Source of the DNA: Caballeronia terrestris
GTDB taxonomy: Bacteria > Pseudomonadota > Gammaproteobacteria > Burkholderiales > Burkholderiaceae
Reading direction: 5' to 3'
NCBI RefSeq assembly: GCF_001544515.1
Contig: NZ_FCOL02000009.1
Span: 1-64,000, forward strand
Length of the DNA: 64,000 nt
Positions 1 to 7,668 of this stretch are shown here, in pieces. The stretch's first letter is position 1. Each line of letters opens with the position of its first letter. The translations under genes and the position numbers were made by a program. The notes beneath the pieces were generated by a model. It worked only from the letters and a program-made list of their open reading frames with translations. It was not told the origin of the DNA and searched no databases.

Positions 1-163
1 GCGAGCGCGTCGCCATTCTCGCATCGTGGAATCAGCAACGACGATCCCGTGAAAACCCCCGCTTCTTCAGCACAGCCCTAAGCCTTCACGCAGCGCGCGA
101 CCGCAAGAACGTACAAGCGTCTGCGCTCGTAGCGCCCTATCCTCGCTGCCAAGGGAGGACATC

Positions 164-901
164 TTGAAATCACCCGGCAACACCTTCAGCGAATTCGCCG
201 CCGGCGCCCGCGACACGCTCCCGATGATGATCGGCGCGGCGCCGTTCGGCGTCATCTACGGCACGCTCGTGACCGCGAGCCCGTTGAGCCCGTGGCACGG
301 CCAGTTGATGTCGCTCGCCGTCTTCGCGGGCTCTGCGCAATTCATCGCGGTCGGGTTGATCGCGGGCCATGCGAGCTTCGCCGTCATCTGGGCGACGACG
401 CTCATCGTCAACCTGCGCCACATCCTCTACTCCGCGACGCTCGCGCCGTATGTCTCTCACTTGCCCGCGCGCTGGCGCTGGACGCTCGGCGCGCTGATGA
501 CCGACGAGGTTTTCGCCGTCGCCTACGCGCATTACCAGAAGCGTCCGCCGGGCGAGACCGGTCCGTACTTTTTCTTCGGCTCCGGCCTCGCGATGTACCT
601 GAACTGGCAACTGTGGACGGTGCTCGGCCTCGTCTTCGGCGCCGCGTTTCCAGGGCTGCAATCGCTCGGACTCGATTTCGCGATGGTCGCGACGTTCATC
701 GCGATCGTCGTGCCGCAGCTCGTCGCGGTGCGGTTCGTGGCGGCATCGCTGGCGGCGGGCGTGCTGTCGTTCGCGTGGCAGGGCTGGCCGTACAAGCTCG
801 GGCTGCTCGCGGCGGTGCTCGTCGGCGTCGCGGTGGGAACGGCGCTGACGCTGATCGAAGGCCGTCCGCGCAATCAGCATGCGCAAGGAGGCACGCGATG
901 A
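164..901 (+). CDS. azlC: AzlC family branched-chain amino acid exporter, large subunit
   Basis: AzlC is the large inner-membrane subunit of the AzlCD exporter, which in Bacillus exports branched-chain amino acids and analogues such as azaleucine. The 245-residue product is almost wholly hydrophobic helices and carries the family-like segments PFGVIYGTL near residue 25 and NLRHILYSATLAPY near residue 85. It starts at TTG, chosen because a strong ribosome site, AAGGGAGGA, lies at 151-159. Its stop overlaps the azlD start (ATGA), so the two are translationally coupled. The substrate here is inferred from the family only. Confidence 0.93.
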   Translation: MKSPGNTFSEFAAGARDTLPMMIGAAPFGVIYGTLVTASPLSPWHGQLMSLAVFAGSAQFIAVGLIAGHASFAVIWATTLIVNLRHILYSATLAPYVSHLPARWRWTLGALMTDEVFAVAYAHYQKRPPGETGPYFFFGSGLAMYLNWQLWTVLGLVFGAAFPGLQSLGLDFAMVATFIAIVVPQLVAVRFVAASLAAGVLSFAWQGWPYKLGLLAAVLVGVAVGTALTLIEGRPRNQHAQGGTR

Positions 902-1248
902 GTTCCCTGGTACACACGCTCTCAACGAGCTACATCCTGCTGATCCTCGGCATGGCGCTCGTGACCTATTTGATCCGCGCGGCCGTCTTCGTCTTCGGCG
1001 ACAAGCTCGCCTTCCCGCCGCTCGTGCGCACAGCGCTCTCCTTCGTGCCCGTGACGGTACTCACTGCGATCATCGTCCCGATGACCGTCTCGCCGCACGG
1101 CAACGGCGCCGAACTCACGTGGCGCAATCCGCAACTGGTCGCGGCGATCGTCGCGATCGGGGTGTGCTTCGCGACGCGCCGGCCGTTGCTGACGATCGCG
1201 GTGTCGCTCGCGGTGTTCTTCTTCTGGCAACTGGTCGTGGTGGCCTGA
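898..1248 (+). CDS. azlD: AzlD family exporter small subunit
   Basis: This 116-residue membrane protein is the small partner of AzlC. It shows about four hydrophobic segments and the family-like TYLIRAAVFVFGDKL stretch near residue 23, followed by PLVRTALSFVPVTVLTAIIVP. The start overlaps the azlC stop by four bases (ATGA), the usual arrangement for azlCD. No terminator is obvious between its stop and the next gene 129 bases on. The pair assignment is secure; the exported amino acid is not shown by sequence. Confidence 0.92.
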   Translation: MSSLVHTLSTSYILLILGMALVTYLIRAAVFVFGDKLAFPPLVRTALSFVPVTVLTAIIVPMTVSPHGNGAELTWRNPQLVAAIVAIGVCFATRRPLLTIAVSLAVFFFWQLVVVA

Positions 1249-1377
1249 AGCCGCGCTCGAATCCCCTCAAGTTCCCGGCCCGCGCGCCGTTATAAGAGTC
1301 GAACGGCTTCGCCCTCGCGGCGCGGCCGACTGCACTCCCGCCATCAGCACGGTCTGAGCGCGGAACCGGGAACCATC

Positions 1378-2145
1378 ATGCGTCAAATCACCCTTTCGCT
1401 TCGCGACGAAACGATCGCTTCGCTGCATCGCGACTTCGAGTCGTTCACGCGGCTGTCGCTCAAGATCGATCCGCAGTTCATCACGCCGTCGTTCGAGGAC
1501 TTCCTGCGCGCGAAGCTCCTCGACAACCCGACGCCGCTCACCGAGCAAGCCGTGCAGCGCATGTTGACGCACGGTCAGTACGCCTGGGCGAAGCGCGCGC
1601 TCGACAAGGAGTTTCCGGATGTCGTCGAGATCCTGATCCGGCAGGCGGCCGAGCACGGCTTCAGTTTCGCGATCCGTTCCGACTGGACGGCCGACGACCT
1701 GATCAAGCAGTCGCGCGCATGGGCGACCGCGATCGTGACCGAGGCGAACGGCGATGCGTCGCAGATCGACGTGCTCGCGTCGCAGATCAAGTCGGCGGCG
1801 ATGGATATCCGCGAAGTCGAGGAGAAGATGCAGACGCCCGCGTGGCGTCTCGCCGATTCACTGCGCCAGCGTGTTTATGAGACGAAGATCGCAGTGGAGC
1901 ACAGCGTGGGGTCGACGGCGCGGGAGAAGCTGGGCGAGCTGCGGTGTTTGCTGCGGCTGGGGATTTTTCACGGGTCGATTCAGAAGCAGGAGGCGCAACA
2001 GGTGCTGGAGTATCTGCGGTCGCTGAAGCCCGAGCTTTTCGTCGAAGAGCCTTACGATGGGTTCACGCGATTCGCCAATTGGCTGAGGAATGTTTTCGCG
2101 CCGGTGGCGAAGGCGCCGCGGGCTTCGCGTCCGGCGCAGCGGTGA
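1378..2145 (+). CDS. Conserved hypothetical protein, 255 aa
   Basis: I do not recognise a named domain. The product is soluble, without signal peptide or membrane segments, and mostly helical. A charged middle region (about 125-155, with IREVEEKMQ) could form a short coiled coil. The N-terminus (MRQITLSLRDETIASLHRDF) is amphipathic, and the C-terminus ends in a basic, Ala/Pro-rich tail. Codon use matches the neighbours, so it looks native rather than acquired. It converges on the helicase gene with only 16 bases between stops and no hairpin in the gap. Function unknown. Confidence 0.85.
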   Translation: MRQITLSLRDETIASLHRDFESFTRLSLKIDPQFITPSFEDFLRAKLLDNPTPLTEQAVQRMLTHGQYAWAKRALDKEFPDVVEILIRQAAEHGFSFAIRSDWTADDLIKQSRAWATAIVTEANGDASQIDVLASQIKSAAMDIREVEEKMQTPAWRLADSLRQRVYETKIAVEHSVGSTAREKLGELRCLLRLGIFHGSIQKQEAQQVLEYLRSLKPELFVEEPYDGFTRFANWLRNVFAPVAKAPRASRPAQR

Positions 2146-2161
2146 GGTAGGAGCGGGCGAT

Positions 2162-4273
2162 TTAATCCCACATCCCCTTCAACCTCGCCGCGATATCGAT
2201 CTTCGCCTTGGCCGCGGCCGCCAGCCCCGCTGCCGTCGGCGCGGCGGCGACCGGCACCACCGGCCACGCCGCCGCCTCGAACTTGTCCATCACTTGCGCC
2301 GGAATGAAGCGCGTGCGCGACGCCCACACATGCCGGTCGCCCAGATGTGTCTGGTTATGCACGTAGAACCGCTGCGGCGTGATGACGTGCAAATCCTCTT
2401 TCGCCCGCGTCATCGCGACGTATAGAAGCCGCCGTTCCTCGTCGATTTCCTCGTCGCTGCCCGTGCCCAGATCGGACGGAATGCACCCGTCGACGCCATT
2501 CAGCACGAAGACATTGCGCCATTCCTGCCCTTTCGCGGAATGAATCGTCGAAAGAATCAGGTAATCCTCGTCGATCAGCGGCACGCCGGATTCGTCGCTC
2601 GTCGCGTCGGGCGGATCAAGCGTCAGTTCCGTGAGAAAGCGCTCGCGCGTCGGATACGTCGACGCGATGCTCTCCATCTGCAGCACGTCGCCGTGACGGA
2701 TCGCGGCATCCTCGTGATTGCGCTCCAGATGCGGCTCGTACCAGCGCCGGATCATCTCGAACTCAGCGGGCCAGCCGGTCTCGCGCCCGCAGACTTTCGC
2801 CATCAGCGCGACGAATTGCGGCCAGTCCTCGCTCGCCCGCGCGGGCGCGGCGAACGATGCGAGCGCTTTCGGCGTATCGCCCGCCGACACCTGATCGAGC
2901 ACGCGCCCCGCAATCGCCGGCCCGATACCCGGCAGCAGTTGCACGACGCGAAACCCCGCGACGCGATCGCGCGGATTTTCCGCCCAGCGCAGCACGGCGA
3001 GCACGTCTTTGACGTGCACGGAATCGAGAAACTTCAGCCCGCCGAACTTCACGAACGGAATGTTGCGCCGCGTGAGCTCGATTTCGAGGGTCGTGCTGTG
3101 ACTCGACGTGCGAAACAGCACGGCCTGCGACTTGAGCGTCATGCCCGCCTCGCGCGCCTCCAGCACCTTTTCGACGACGTAGCGCGCCTGATCGGCCTCG
3201 TCCGCGACCGAGACGAGGCGCGGCTTCTGCGCGCAGGCCTTGTCGGTCCAGAGGTTCTTCGTGAAACGCTCGGTCGCGAGCTCGATCACCGCGTTAGATG
3301 CCTCCAGAATCGGCTGCGTCGAGCGGTAATTGCGCTCGAGCGTCACGCAGCGCGCGGGCGGATCAAAGTGGTTCGGGAAGTCGAGGATGTTGCGCACGGT
3401 CGCGCCGCGAAACGAATAGATTGACTGCGCATCGTCGCCGACGACGGTCAGGCCGCGCCCGTCCGGCTTCATCGAAAGGAGGATCGACGCCTGCAGCCGG
3501 TTCGTGTCCTGATATTCGTCGACGAGGACGTGATCGAAGCGGCTCGACAGATCGGCGGCGATGCTTGGCTCCGCGGCCAGATGCGACCAGTAGAGCAGCA
3601 GGTCGTCGTAGTCCAGCACGCTTTGCGACTGCTTGGCGGCAACATACGCGGCGAAGAGGCGGCGCAGGTCGGCCTCCCACTCGCGGCACCACGGAAACGC
3701 CTGGTCGAGCACGGTCGCGAGCGACGCGCCCGTGTTCACGACGCGCGAATAGATCGCGAAACACGTCGATTTCGCGGGGAAGCGCTTCTCTTTCGACGAC
3801 AGCCCGAGTTCGTGGCGCACGAGGTTCATCAGGTCGGCGGAATCTTCGCGGTCGTTGATCGTGAACGACGGCGACAAGCCGACGAGATCGGCGTAATCGC
3901 GCAACAGCCGCGCGCCGACGCCGTGAAACGTGCCCGACCACGTGAGCCCTTGCGCGATCGCGCTCTTGCTGCCAAGCGCGCCGATCGCGATGCGCGTCAC
4001 GCGGCGCGTCATTTCGAGCGCGGCGCGGCGCGAAAACGTCAGCAGCAGGATCCGATGCGGATCGGCGCCCTTCACCAGCAGATGCGCCACGCGATGCGCA
4101 AGCGTATTCGTCTTGCCCGACCCCGCGCCCGCGATCACCAGCAGCGGGCCGCCCGGTGCGCCTGACGCACCCGGCGCCTCGATGCCGAACTCGACGGCCT
4201 CGCGCTGCGCGTCATTGAGCTTCGCCAGATAGGACGCGACGGCGGGATCGGCGGTGGGGGTATCGGTGAGCAC
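2162..4273 (-). CDS. UvrD/Rep-type superfamily 1 ATP-dependent helicase
   Basis: An SF1A 3'-5' DNA helicase of about 703 residues. Visible motifs are: Q-motif LNDAQREAV near 19; Walker A GAGSGKT at 49-55; DEYQD (motif II); GDDAQSIYSFRGA (III); ERNYRST (IV); TIHSAKGQEW (V); and YVAMTRAKEDL (VI). Such enzymes unwind DNA in repair and replication restart. The frame is open to an ATG at 4321, but a good promoter (TTGCGT, 16 bases, TATACA; 4311-4338) would start RNA near 4304, downstream of that ATG. I therefore prefer the GTG at 4273, although its ribosome site is poor. A LexA-like box overlaps the -10. It is shorter than E. coli UvrD and may be a separate UvrD/Rep paralogue. Confidence 0.9.
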   Translation of the reverse strand: MLTDTPTADPAVASYLAKLNDAQREAVEFGIEAPGASGAPGGPLLVIAGAGSGKTNTLAHRVAHLLVKGADPHRILLLTFSRRAALEMTRRVTRIAIGALGSKSAIAQGLTWSGTFHGVGARLLRDYADLVGLSPSFTINDREDSADLMNLVRHELGLSSKEKRFPAKSTCFAIYSRVVNTGASLATVLDQAFPWCREWEADLRRLFAAYVAAKQSQSVLDYDDLLLYWSHLAAEPSIAADLSSRFDHVLVDEYQDTNRLQASILLSMKPDGRGLTVVGDDAQSIYSFRGATVRNILDFPNHFDPPARCVTLERNYRSTQPILEASNAVIELATERFTKNLWTDKACAQKPRLVSVADEADQARYVVEKVLEAREAGMTLKSQAVLFRTSSHSTTLEIELTRRNIPFVKFGGLKFLDSVHVKDVLAVLRWAENPRDRVAGFRVVQLLPGIGPAIAGRVLDQVSAGDTPKALASFAAPARASEDWPQFVALMAKVCGRETGWPAEFEMIRRWYEPHLERNHEDAAIRHGDVLQMESIASTYPTRERFLTELTLDPPDATSDESGVPLIDEDYLILSTIHSAKGQEWRNVFVLNGVDGCIPSDLGTGSDEEIDEERRLLYVAMTRAKEDLHVITPQRFYVHNQTHLGDRHVWASRTRFIPAQVMDKFEAAAWPVVPVAAAPTAAGLAAAAKAKIDIAARLKGMWD

Positions 4274-4309
4274 GAATGTAAAAAAGTGGGCGGGCGGAAG
4301 TGACGCACA

Positions 4310-4325
4310 CTGTATATCCATACAA
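4310..4325 (-). promoter_or_regulatory. LexA (SOS) box over the helicase promoter
   Basis: CTGTATATCCATACAA matches 13 of 16 positions of the E. coli LexA box CTGTATATATATACAG, keeping CTGT, the 8-base spacer and ACA. On the minus strand it covers the -10 (TATACA, 4316 to 4311) of a promoter whose -35 TTGCGT lies at 4338 to 4333, the normal geometry for repression. UvrD genes are known SOS members in E. coli. Binding is inferred. Confidence 0.68.
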
Positions 4326-4353
4326 CCCGCGCACGCAAGTGCCCGAAAACGAT

Positions 4354-4375
4354 GAGGCCCCGCATGCGGGGCCTC
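4354..4375 (-). terminator. Rho-independent-like hairpin after the 4403-4660 gene
   Basis: A perfect 10-bp stem (GAGGCCCCGC / GCGGGGCCTC) with a 2-base loop lies 28 bases past the stop of the minus-strand gene at 4403. It is followed on that strand by ATCGTTTTC, a short T tract. It sits immediately upstream of the helicase promoter and would insulate it. Confidence 0.65.
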
Positions 4376-4402
4376 TGGTTCAAACCGAACGATTTCGCTG
4401 CT

Positions 4403-4660
4403 TTACTGCGCTTTCTTCGCGTTCTTCAGGTTGGCATCGGCGGCGGCTTCGTTCGCCTCCGATTGCGATTCGGTCTTCTTCTTGTCGGCCTTCGCCTGCG
4501 CGACGGCGGCGTCCTTGTTGGCTTCGTCCTGCTTCTTCGCGGCCTTTTTGTCGGCGTGCGTCATCGGCGCGGGGTCGGCCGTCTGCGCGAACGATGCCGT
4601 CGTGGCCGTCGCGAATACGCCCGCCAGGAGCGCAACGCAGAGTTTTGTTGTGGTCGTCAT
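4403..4660 (-). CDS. Small secreted Lys/Ala-rich protein (85 aa)
   Basis: An 85-residue protein with a clear signal peptide (MTTTTKLCVALLAGVFATAT, probable cleavage after SFA near residue 25). The rest is a charged, low-complexity helix rich in Lys, Ala, Asp and Glu, with heptad-like spacing (KKAAKKQDEANKDAAVAQAK). The mature part would be about 60 residues, periplasmic or secreted. It resembles its upstream neighbour at 4827-5240 in signal peptide, composition and KKAAK/KKASK-type motifs, so the two are probably related. A repeat cluster at 4677-4768 lies just upstream. Function unknown. Confidence 0.8.
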   Translation of the reverse strand: MTTTTKLCVALLAGVFATATTASFAQTADPAPMTHADKKAAKKQDEANKDAAVAQAKADKKKTESQSEANEAAADANLKNAKKAQ

Positions 4661-4676
4661 GTGGTTCTCCCGTGTC

Positions 4677-4768
4677 GACCAGAATTGGCGCTGTCGGCCA
4701 GAGTTGGCGCTTTAGCGCTTACTCTGGTCCTAAACGCTTACTCTGGTCCAATGCAACGCAGTTGCATT
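4677..4768. repeat. Cluster of direct and inverted short repeats plus an 8-bp palindrome
   Basis: Four related units lie in 73 bases. GACCAGAATTGGCGCT (4677-4692) and GGCCAGAGTTGGCGCT (4696-4711) point one way; AGCGCTTACTCTGGTCC (4714-4730) and a second CGCTTACTCTGGTCC (ending 4749) point the other. Units two and three can fold on each other. Immediately after is AATGCAAC-GCA-GTTGCATT (4750-4768), a perfect 8-bp stem. The cluster separates two related minus-strand genes and could hold the terminator of one and the promoter of the other. I do not know its class. Confidence 0.75.
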
Positions 4769-4826
4769 GTATTGTTCGTGGCGCGGCCGCCGGATTCCGG
4801 CGACCGCTGCTCCTTCCCGGCGCGGC

Positions 4827-5240
4827 TTAGTGCTGCAGACCGGTGTCCTTCGGCGTGGCCGGCTCGGCCGCGTTCAGTTCGGCCTTGGCGGCATCCTTAT
4901 CCGCCTTGCGGTTGATCTTGGCGTTGCGCACCTCTTCCTTGTATTGCGCCTTGGCCTGCTGGCTGGTCGCCTTCAGTTCCTGCTTGGACGCCTTCTTCGA
5001 CGCGCTATATTCCGCGTTCGCCGCAGCATTCGCGTTGCGCTTCTGGACGAGCGGATCGGTCGGCGCCGGCGCGACCAGGTTCTGCGACGGCGGCGTTACG
5101 CCCGGTTGTCCCGGTTGTCCTTGCACTTGCGCGGACATCTGAGCACCGCCGTCCACGGGTTGAGCGGTCTGCGCGAAGGCGGACGTCGTAGCGATTGCAG
5201 CGAAAGCGGAGCCGATCAGCAGCGTTTGAATCTTCTTCAT
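4827..5240 (-). CDS. Secreted Lys/Ala-rich protein (137 aa)
   Basis: A 137-residue exported protein. The signal peptide is MKKIQTLLIGSAFAAIATTS with probable cleavage after AFA (residue 23). A Gln/Gly/Pro-rich linker (about 25-65, QGQPGQPGVTPPSQN) follows, then a highly charged helical tail (about 70-125) built of Lys, Ala, Glu and Asn (SKKASKQELKATSQQAKAQYKEEV). No Cys, no membrane helix and no known domain that I recognise. It is likely periplasmic and is related in composition to the 4403-4660 product downstream on the same strand. The start has GAGAGGAA just upstream. Function unknown. Confidence 0.85.
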   Translation of the reverse strand: MKKIQTLLIGSAFAAIATTSAFAQTAQPVDGGAQMSAQVQGQPGQPGVTPPSQNLVAPAPTDPLVQKRNANAAANAEYSASKKASKQELKATSQQAKAQYKEEVRNAKINRKADKDAAKAELNAAEPATPKDTGLQH

Positions 5241-5538
5241 GAGTTATTCCTCTCTTGGTTGCACTCGGGCGAAGCGGATGAACCCCGTGCTTGCCCGACT
5301 TCTTCGATTGATGAATGAACGAGCAAAAACGCATCGATCACACGGTCAGACCCACGCGCCGCGAACCGAGTTCGCCAGAATCAGTCATTGTTACCGACCG
5401 TTTCACTTGGCTACATTTGCCAACATCGGCACAAAGCGCGTTTTTGTCCGCCCGTTGGCTCCAGCACGCCGTGTGCCCGCGTGGTTTATCATGGGCGCCC
5501 TCTCATGTACCGACGCCGTCGAAAGCGCCCCGCCCACC

Positions 5539-5760
5539 ATGCCGCAACTCGAATTCACACTGACGGGCGAGTTCATCGAACTGCACAACCTGCTGAAGTT
5601 GATGGGCCTCGCCGATAGCGGCGGCTCAGCGAAGGCACGCGTCGCGATGGGCGACGTGAAGGTCGACGGCAAGGTCGAATTGCGCAAGACGTGCAAGATC
5701 CGCGCGGGCCAGACAGTCCTGCTCGACGGATCGAAGATCAGGGTTCTCAAGGCCGTCTGA
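5539..5760 (+). CDS. S4-domain RNA-binding protein (YbcJ-like)
   Basis: A 73-residue single S4 domain. It has the typical order: a helix (IELHNLLKLMGLADSGGSAK), the turn RVAMGDVKVDGKVE, then RKTCKIRAGQTV and IRVL. This matches the YbcJ family, whose S4 fold binds structured RNA. I chose the ATG at 5539 because the S4 domain begins at once. An in-frame ATG at 5491 would add 16 unlikely residues. Upstream (5241-5538) is non-coding and holds the divergent promoter region for the secreted protein at 4827. RNA target unknown. Confidence 0.85.
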   Translation: MPQLEFTLTGEFIELHNLLKLMGLADSGGSAKARVAMGDVKVDGKVELRKTCKIRAGQTVLLDGSKIRVLKAV

Positions 5761-5927
5761 AGCGCGCCGGCATCGACATGCCGTCGCGCAGGCAATAAGC
5801 TAGTCGTCTTTGGTTCGCGGCTCCGCAATACGTTTCGAAACTCGCGAACCAGGCGGACGACGCATCGTCCGCCAGCGTTTACACCTCCGGCGGCGCGGTT
5901 GCGCGGCCGTCTTCACTCCGATCCGAC

Positions 5928-7346
5928 ATGCAACCCCGCTTCACGCACGCGGCCACACCGCCGCCCAGCTTGTCCCGCCATGCCGTCGATACCGCGCGGC
6001 TCGCCGCGCCGCTCGCCATCGCACAGTTGTCGCAGATGGCGATGGGCGTCACCGACACGATCCTCCTCGGCTCGCTCGGCCCCGACGCGCTCGCGGCCGG
6101 CGGCCTCGGTGCGAACCTGTTTTTCGTCGTCGTGACGCTGTTGCAGGGCGTGCTGACGTCGGTGAGCGTGTCGGTGGCGCACGCGCGCGGCGCCAACGAC
6201 GACGATCGCGTCCCGCATATCTACTGGACGGGGCTCGTGCTCTCGATCCTGCTCGCGATTCCCGCGTTCGTGCTCTTGAGCTACGCCGAGCAACTGATGC
6301 TCGCGTTCAACGAGCCCGCGACGCTTGCGAGGAACGTCGGCGAATACTGCGCGGTGCTGCGCTGGGGCGCGCCGGGCAGCCTGATCGGCATCGGGATGAT
6401 GCGCGCGTTCCTGCCGGCGATCGGCGCGGCGCGGCGGCTTTTGTGGGTGTCGATCGGTGGGGTGTTTGTCAACGGCTTTTTGAACTACGGGCTGATTCAC
6501 GGCGCGTACGGCCTGCCGAAATACGGCTTTCTCGGCTCCGCGGCGGCGACCACGTTCACCGTCTGGGCGATCGCGTTGGCGCTCGTCGCGTTTTTGCACC
6601 TGCGGCCGCGCTACCGGCATTTCGTCGTCGCATCGCGCCCGCGCCTGCCGCTGATGGGCGAGCTGTTTGGCATCGGCTGGCCGGTCGCGATCACGTACGG
6701 CGTTGAGTCGACGCTCTTTCTCGCGACCGGGATGACCGTGGGCCTGCTCGGCGAGGCGCCGCTCGCCGCGCACCAGATCGCGCTCAACGTGGCGTCGGTG
6801 GCGTTCATGGTGCCGCTTGCGATCGGACAGGCGGCGAACGTGCGCGTCGGCTACTGGATCGGTGCAGGCGTGCCAGTCGCGGCGCGCCACGCGGGGTTCG
6901 TCGCGATCGGGCTGGGCGTCGTGTTCATGATGCTCTCGGGGGTGGTGCTGATCGTGGCGCCGCACGCGATCGTCGGCCTGTACCTCCATCTCGACGATCC
7001 CGCGAACGCCCGGACCGTCGCGCTCGCGACGTCGTTATTGGGCGTGGCGGCGGTGTTCCAGATCGTCGACGGGATGCAGACGGTCGGCTCCGGCTGCCTG
7101 CGTGGCCTGAAGGACACGCGCATTCCGATGCTCGCCGCCGCGTTCGGCTACTGGGGGATCGGCTTTCCGACGGGCTATGTGCTCGCGTTCCACTTCCAGG
7201 CGGGCACCAAGGGGCTCTGGTGGGGGCTCGCGGCTGGCCTCGCGAGCGTCGCCGCGCTGATGACGTGGCGCTTTCACCGGATGAGCCGGCGGATGATCGA
7301 GGGCGGTATCGGGAAAGGCGCGGGCGAGTTGCGGCGGAATGCATAA
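5928..7346 (+). CDS. MATE family multidrug/Na+ antiporter (NorM type)
   Basis: A 472-residue inner-membrane protein with about 12 helices in two homologous halves, characteristic of MATE efflux pumps that expel cationic drugs in exchange for Na+ or H+. Recognisable stretches are LAAPLAIAQLSQMAMGVTDT (about 24-43), which carries the N-terminal signature region, and EAPLAAHQIALNVASVAFMVP near residue 280, the equivalent in the second half. Length agrees with NorM (about 460). It stands alone, with a clear terminator about 110 bases downstream. Substrates cannot be read from sequence. Confidence 0.93.
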   Translation: MQPRFTHAATPPPSLSRHAVDTARLAAPLAIAQLSQMAMGVTDTILLGSLGPDALAAGGLGANLFFVVVTLLQGVLTSVSVSVAHARGANDDDRVPHIYWTGLVLSILLAIPAFVLLSYAEQLMLAFNEPATLARNVGEYCAVLRWGAPGSLIGIGMMRAFLPAIGAARRLLWVSIGGVFVNGFLNYGLIHGAYGLPKYGFLGSAAATTFTVWAIALALVAFLHLRPRYRHFVVASRPRLPLMGELFGIGWPVAITYGVESTLFLATGMTVGLLGEAPLAAHQIALNVASVAFMVPLAIGQAANVRVGYWIGAGVPVAARHAGFVAIGLGVVFMMLSGVVLIVAPHAIVGLYLHLDDPANARTVALATSLLGVAAVFQIVDGMQTVGSGCLRGLKDTRIPMLAAAFGYWGIGFPTGYVLAFHFQAGTKGLWWGLAAGLASVAALMTWRFHRMSRRMIEGGIGKGAGELRRNA

Positions 7347-7668
7347 GCGCCGTACACGTGACGCGATAAGCAAAGCACGCATACTTGGTTGGAGCGGCGC
7401 CGATCGGGCGCTAGGATTGAGCCGTCTCCTCCTTGAGACTCTAGTGACAGGGGTATTGAGCCCGCCTTGATGGCGGGCTTTTTTTCGTTTGGGCCGCGCG
7501 TTGTGTGACGAAACGAGCGCAAGCGCCGCCCCTGTTCTTGCCGCCAAGCCTGTTTCCCCTAAAATCGTCCTCAGCCGATGCCCGCCAAGCACAAACCTTG
7601 CTATGAGCGAAGTTCCAAAAGCCGCGCATCGGTGTCATGCATCGCGCGGATAAAAAAGAGGACAGGTC
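7347..7668. other. Intergenic region, 322 bases
   Basis: No gene is supported here. It holds the MATE gene terminator at 7459-7485 and, at its right end, the ribosome site AGAGGA about 7 bases before the GTG start at 7669. Short open frames on the minus strand lack ribosome sites and family resemblance. I saw no convincing sigma-70 promoter for the PLD gene. Confidence 0.6.
7459..7485 (+). terminator. Rho-independent terminator of the MATE gene
   Basis: AGCCCGCC (7459-7466), loop TTGAT, GGCGGGCT (7472-7479), then a run of T to 7485. A perfect 8-bp GC-rich stem with a T7 tail is a textbook intrinsic terminator in the plus direction. Confidence 0.93.

Noticed and set aside
1..163. End of a gene upstream of azlC
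   Set aside because: Two plus-strand frames are open from the window edge (to 81 and 167), but neither fragment resembles a known protein, so no call is made.
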